A stretch of DNA of 64,000 nt. Source: Diaphorobacter sp. HDW4A (GTDB lineage Bacteria; Pseudomonadota; Gammaproteobacteria; Burkholderiales; Burkholderiaceae_C). The stretch is taken from NCBI RefSeq assembly GCF_011305995.1, contig NZ_CP049910.1, positions 6,413,427 through 6,477,426 on the forward strand, written 5' to 3'. Positions 61,760 through 64,000 of this stretch are shown here, in pieces. The notes beneath the pieces were generated by a model. That model was given only the letters and a program-made list of their open reading frames with translations. It was not told the DNA's origin and made no database searches. How positions within the stretch are numbered: the first letter of the stretch is position 1; every line of letters begins with the position of its first letter. A program made the position numbers and the translations under genes.

Positions 61760-62854
61760 CGGCGCAGTATCGAACCGCAAACCCGTTTACCACCTGGTGG
61801 TCAACGGCAAGGACATTTCGCAGATCGTGCGGCCGCTGCTCATGCGGCTGAGCCTTCGCGAATGCCGGGGCGGTGAGGCCGACCAGCTGGACATCACGCT
61901 CGATGACTCGCGCGAAATCTGGCGCTTCCACCAGAGGGTGCAACCGTGTCGCTGCAGCTTGGGTATGAACATGCTGGGATGGTTGACAAAGGCACTTTCA
62001 CCGTGGATGAGGTGGAACATTCCGGTGCTCCCGACACGTTGAACAATCCGCTGCCGTAGTGCCGATTTGCGTGGCACGCTGCGCCAGCGTGCGAGTGCCA
62101 GCTGGCACGGTGTGACGCGTCGGGCAGGTGTGCGCGACATCGCGGCCAAGAACGGTATGGCCGCCAACATTGATGAGGCGCTGGCAGGGATCAAGCTGCA
62201 GCACGTAGACCAGACCAATGAAAGCGATTGCATTTCTTGACCCGTATCGGCCGCCAGTACGACGCTACCGCACAGTGAAAAAGGCCGCCTCGTGGTGCTC
62301 CCTATCGGTAGCAAAAAAAATGCCAGTGGCAAGGAAATGGCCAGCATCACGCTCGACCGATTGGATGGGTGATCAGCATCGATACCACGTCGCTGCGCGC
62401 GATTCGTACACTGGCGTCAAAGCCTATTGGCACGATCCACGAAAGGCCAAGCGATCTGGCGCAGTGGCGGGCGCAGAGGGCAACGTGAAGCGGCTACGTG
62501 ACACCTACGCCACCGAGGCCGATGCACTCGCCGCCGCCCAGCAGAGCAAGCGCGCCTTGCCGAGGCGCGGCAACCTTCGAGTTAACGCTGGCTGTGGGCC
62601 AGCCCCGCGCGTCATGGTGCAGACGCCCGTGCGTGTGCGCGGTTCAAGCCTGAGATTGACGGCACGGGCTGGCTCGGTCAAGACCGGGAGCATTCACTGG
62701 ATGACAATGGTTTGACCACGCGCCTGGAGATGGAACGCAGGGCGGAGGCGTGGTGGACGCGGGCGGCGGTGAATGGGACTTGGAGCTCGACCAGCCCAGT
62801 GATGACGAAGAGGTCGGCGCTGAACTGGGATGGGACGATGGTTCGCAAGAATAA
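61749..62854 (+). pseudogene. D: late control/baseplate hub protein D (P2 gpD), heavily frameshifted
   Basis: gpD is the baseplate hub that holds the spike. The first frame gives MIDDGAVSNRKPVYHLVVNG and GGEADQLDITLDDSREIW. Further pieces appear in shifting frames: LQLGYEHAGMVDKGTFTVDE, RSADLRGTLRQRASASWHGV, HVDQTNESD, DQHRYHVAARDSYTGVKAYW and a Trp/Asp-rich end (LGWDDGSQE, stop at 62854). About eight or more single-base losses are needed, the first near 61924 and one near 62741. No intact product is possible as given. Confidence 0.75.
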
Positions 62855-62857
62855 ATT

Positions 62858-62905
62858 AAAGTACATACAAAATACTTTGCGATAAACAATAAAAGTACGT
62901 ACAAT
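62858..62905 (+). promoter_or_regulatory. brnTA promoter with two operator-like direct repeats
   Basis: -35 TTGCGA (62877-62882), 17-bp spacer and -10 TACAAT (62900-62905). Near-identical repeats AAAGTACATACAA (62858-62870) and AAAGTACGTACAA (62892-62904) are 34 bp apart; the second covers the -10. This suits autorepression by the BrnA antitoxin. The expected transcript start is at or next to the brnT ATG. Confidence 0.6.
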
Positions 62906-62912
62906 TAATAGC

Positions 62913-63189
62913 ATGGACACGGAATTCAATCCACTCAAAGACGCCGCCAACATGCAAAAGCATGGCGTGTCGCTCACGTTGGCAAATGAAATTGAGTGGT
63001 CTGACGTGCTTTGTTTTGTTGATGACCGGGCAGACTATGCGAGGTGCGTGAAGTGGGCTTCACGGTCATTGAAATGCGTCTGTTTGTGGTGGTGTTTGTT
63101 CAGCGCGGGAACACCATGAGAATCATCAGCCTGCGCAAGGCCAACAAGCGGAGATAAAGCTTTATGACCAAGCCATTGAAAACCAGTAA
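62913..63189 (+). pseudogene. brnT: BrnT family toxin, two one-base losses
   Basis: Type II toxin with an RNase fold. It begins MDTEFNPLKDAANMQKHGVS and reaches FVDDRADYA. One base restored near 63042 and one near 63153 give EVGFTVIEMRLFVVVFVQRG, then MRIISLRKANKREIKLYDQA, ending at 63189. These include the BrnT ERRLxxVVxxxRG-like and RIISxRxAxxxE regions. As given the frame ends at 63119 or earlier, so toxin activity would be lost while the antitoxin stays open. Confidence 0.75.
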
Positions 63190-63466
63190 GACGGGCCTGA
63201 TTCTTCCCACCGAGGAAGAAGAGCGGGCAATCAATAGCGGCATTGCCGAAGACCCCGACACGGTGGAAATCACCGAGTTGATGGCACGCATGCAGCCGAT
63301 GCGCCGCCGTGGACGGCCCGAGGTGGAGCATCCAAAGGTGTCCACCACTATCCGCGTGGATCAGGATGTGCTCGATGCCATCAAGCACAGCGGCAAGGGC
63401 TGGCAAACGCGGGTGAACGATCTGTTGCGCGATGCCGTGCGACGCGGCAAGTTTGAGCCGGTGTGA
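63164..63466 (+). CDS. brnA: BrnA family antitoxin
   Basis: A 100-residue antitoxin and DNA-binding autorepressor. The N-terminal part (about 1-55) is polar; residues about 62-98 form the ribbon-helix-helix (STTIRVDQDVLDAIKHSGKG, WQTRVNDLLRDAVRRGKF). The ATG lies 26 nt inside the brnT end, the usual overlapping arrangement. A terminator follows 20 nt after the stop. It neutralises BrnT by direct binding. Intact. Confidence 0.88.
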   Translation: MTKPLKTSKTGLILPTEEEERAINSGIAEDPDTVEITELMARMQPMRRRGRPEVEHPKVSTTIRVDQDVLDAIKHSGKGWQTRVNDLLRDAVRRGKFEPV

Positions 63467-63486
63467 TCTGTGTTCGATTGTGAAAA

Positions 63487-63514
63487 AAAAGGCCACCTGC
63501 TCGGGTGGCCTTTT
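63487..63514 (+). terminator. intrinsic terminator after brnA
   Basis: GGCCACC (63491-63497) pairs with GGTGGCC (63504-63510) around six bases. It is flanked by an A run before and TTTT after, so it can act on both strands and also end the leftward membrane-protein gene. Confidence 0.8.
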
Positions 63515-63518
63515 GCAT

Positions 63519-64000
63519 TCACGGGTGTTGCTCAGAAAAATGCATGATGGCCTGCTTCCCCACGGCACCTTGGGAGTGTGATCGAGATGGCCTTCAACCA
63601 CGGACTGCTCCCATTCGCACTTGCTGACTAATGTCTTGAGATTGGGTGGCTCTCGCAATTCAATGTCGGTGCATTTGCCGTTCCACCGGCTGACGTGTTT
63701 TGTCCTTGATTTCTTTGAAGGGTAAGGCCTCGATTTCGCCAATGAGCGCTCGCGCATCTTCAGCCAGTTGCTTGTGGCACTGGGCACGCTCGGCGTATCT
63801 CACTACCCAAAGAAAAAATGCCAGAATCGCGATAAATAAGCCAAGCCAAGGCAAATAGTCTTGCAGAGGCTTCCCGAAGATGGCAAGCCCCATTGCGACG
63901 GAGGCAACCTGGGTCACCATGTCGCATTTCTCGAAAAACCACTGGCGTTTGCGGTGGTAGCGGTACGTGATGTTTGCCCAGTTGAGCAATTTGTGACGGT
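63519..64000 (-). pseudogene. small two-helix membrane protein, 5' end outside window, frame shifted
   Basis: The leftward frame enters from beyond the window (no stop before 64000) and reads KRQWFFEKCDMVTQVASVAM, then two hydrophobic helices (GLAIFGKPLQDYLPWLGLF, AILAFFLWVVRYAE) and a polar helix. Near 63690 it shifts, and a different frame gives SRWNGKCTDIELREPPNLKT and CEWEQSVVEGHLDH, which looks like its natural C-terminal part. I do not know the family. It may be a prophage accessory (exclusion or immunity) or a host gene. Confidence 0.5.

Larger units (their letters stand above)
36560..63515. mobile_element. P2-like prophage, late region only
   Basis: A contiguous block of phage genes in the order of P2: Q and P leftward, then O, N, M, L, X, lysis genes, R, S, V, W, J, I, fibre cassette, sheath, tube, E, T, U, D rightward. 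A brnTA toxin-antitoxin pair follows D. No integrase, repressor, cox, replication A, or ogr gene is present, and the left side reaches host genes within 1 kb of Q. Borders are therefore approximate: the early region is lost or lies beyond the right end. Many genes from X onward carry one-base losses. A contractile-tail phage is indicated by the sheath and tube genes. Confidence 0.85.

Noticed and set aside
36560..63515. Integrase, phage repressor or ogr gene
   Set aside because: Looked for on both strands in this interval; no tyrosine recombinase, Cro/CI-like or Ogr zinc-finger protein was seen.

Overview
The window looks like a chromosome segment of a betaproteobacterium of the family Comamonadaceae (Comamonas, Delftia or Acidovorax type). 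Grounds are the high GC content, the Bug-type tripartite tricarboxylate transporter receptor, the SmpA/OmlA-like lipoprotein, the DUF3460 protein, an IPTL-like C-terminal sorting tail, and a complete reductive pyrimidine-degradation cluster. Genus cannot be fixed from sequence alone. No tRNA, rRNA or CRISPR array was recognised.

Host part, 1-36 kb. scpA and a DUF3460 gene lie at the left edge. They are followed by a large secreted metallophosphoesterase, a DeoR regulator, a low-GC orphan, a BamE-like lipoprotein with an overlapping 21-codon leader, and a LysR / Bug receptor / pcaB / pcaC set (protocatechuate beta-ketoadipate branch). Next come metG with a downstream lipoprotein, a patatin, a membrane-anchored Mrr-like protein with altered active-site residues, mrp, an FdhF/YdeP-type molybdoenzyme with a 4-bp-overlapping small wHTH-like partner, a bile-acid:Na+ symporter family protein, and divergent mnmH/selD (selenium for tRNA 2-selenouridine). 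After a GNAT gene, a 500-bp inverted pair of structured repeats separates it from preT-preA-permease-hydA-hyuC. Those genes encode uracil/thymine breakdown to beta-amino acids and are divergent from a RutR-like TetR gene with a large dyad operator between them. Two tiny Gln-rich genes, an AraC regulator and a LysE exporter close the host part.

Phage part, about 36.5-63.5 kb. This is a P2-like (Peduovirus-type) prophage in canonical late order: cos?-Q-P | O-N-M-L-X-lysis-R-S | V-W-J-I-fibre cassette | sheath-tube-E-T-U-D, then a brnTA toxin-antitoxin pair and the start of a small membrane protein. Three copies of a TGT-N13-ACA motif sharing the half CAGCCACA precede O, V and the sheath operon. 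They are likely sites for the Ogr/Delta-type late activator. No integrase, repressor, replication gene or ogr is visible, so the early region is either deleted or lies to the right of the window.

A striking pattern is that the 36 kb of host sequence has no broken gene, whereas the prophage carries many single-base losses. They are sparse at X and the fibres and dense in T, U, D and brnT. Restoring one base at each place recovers a family-like protein. This is either decay of a dead prophage or systematic base-call error; raw reads would decide.
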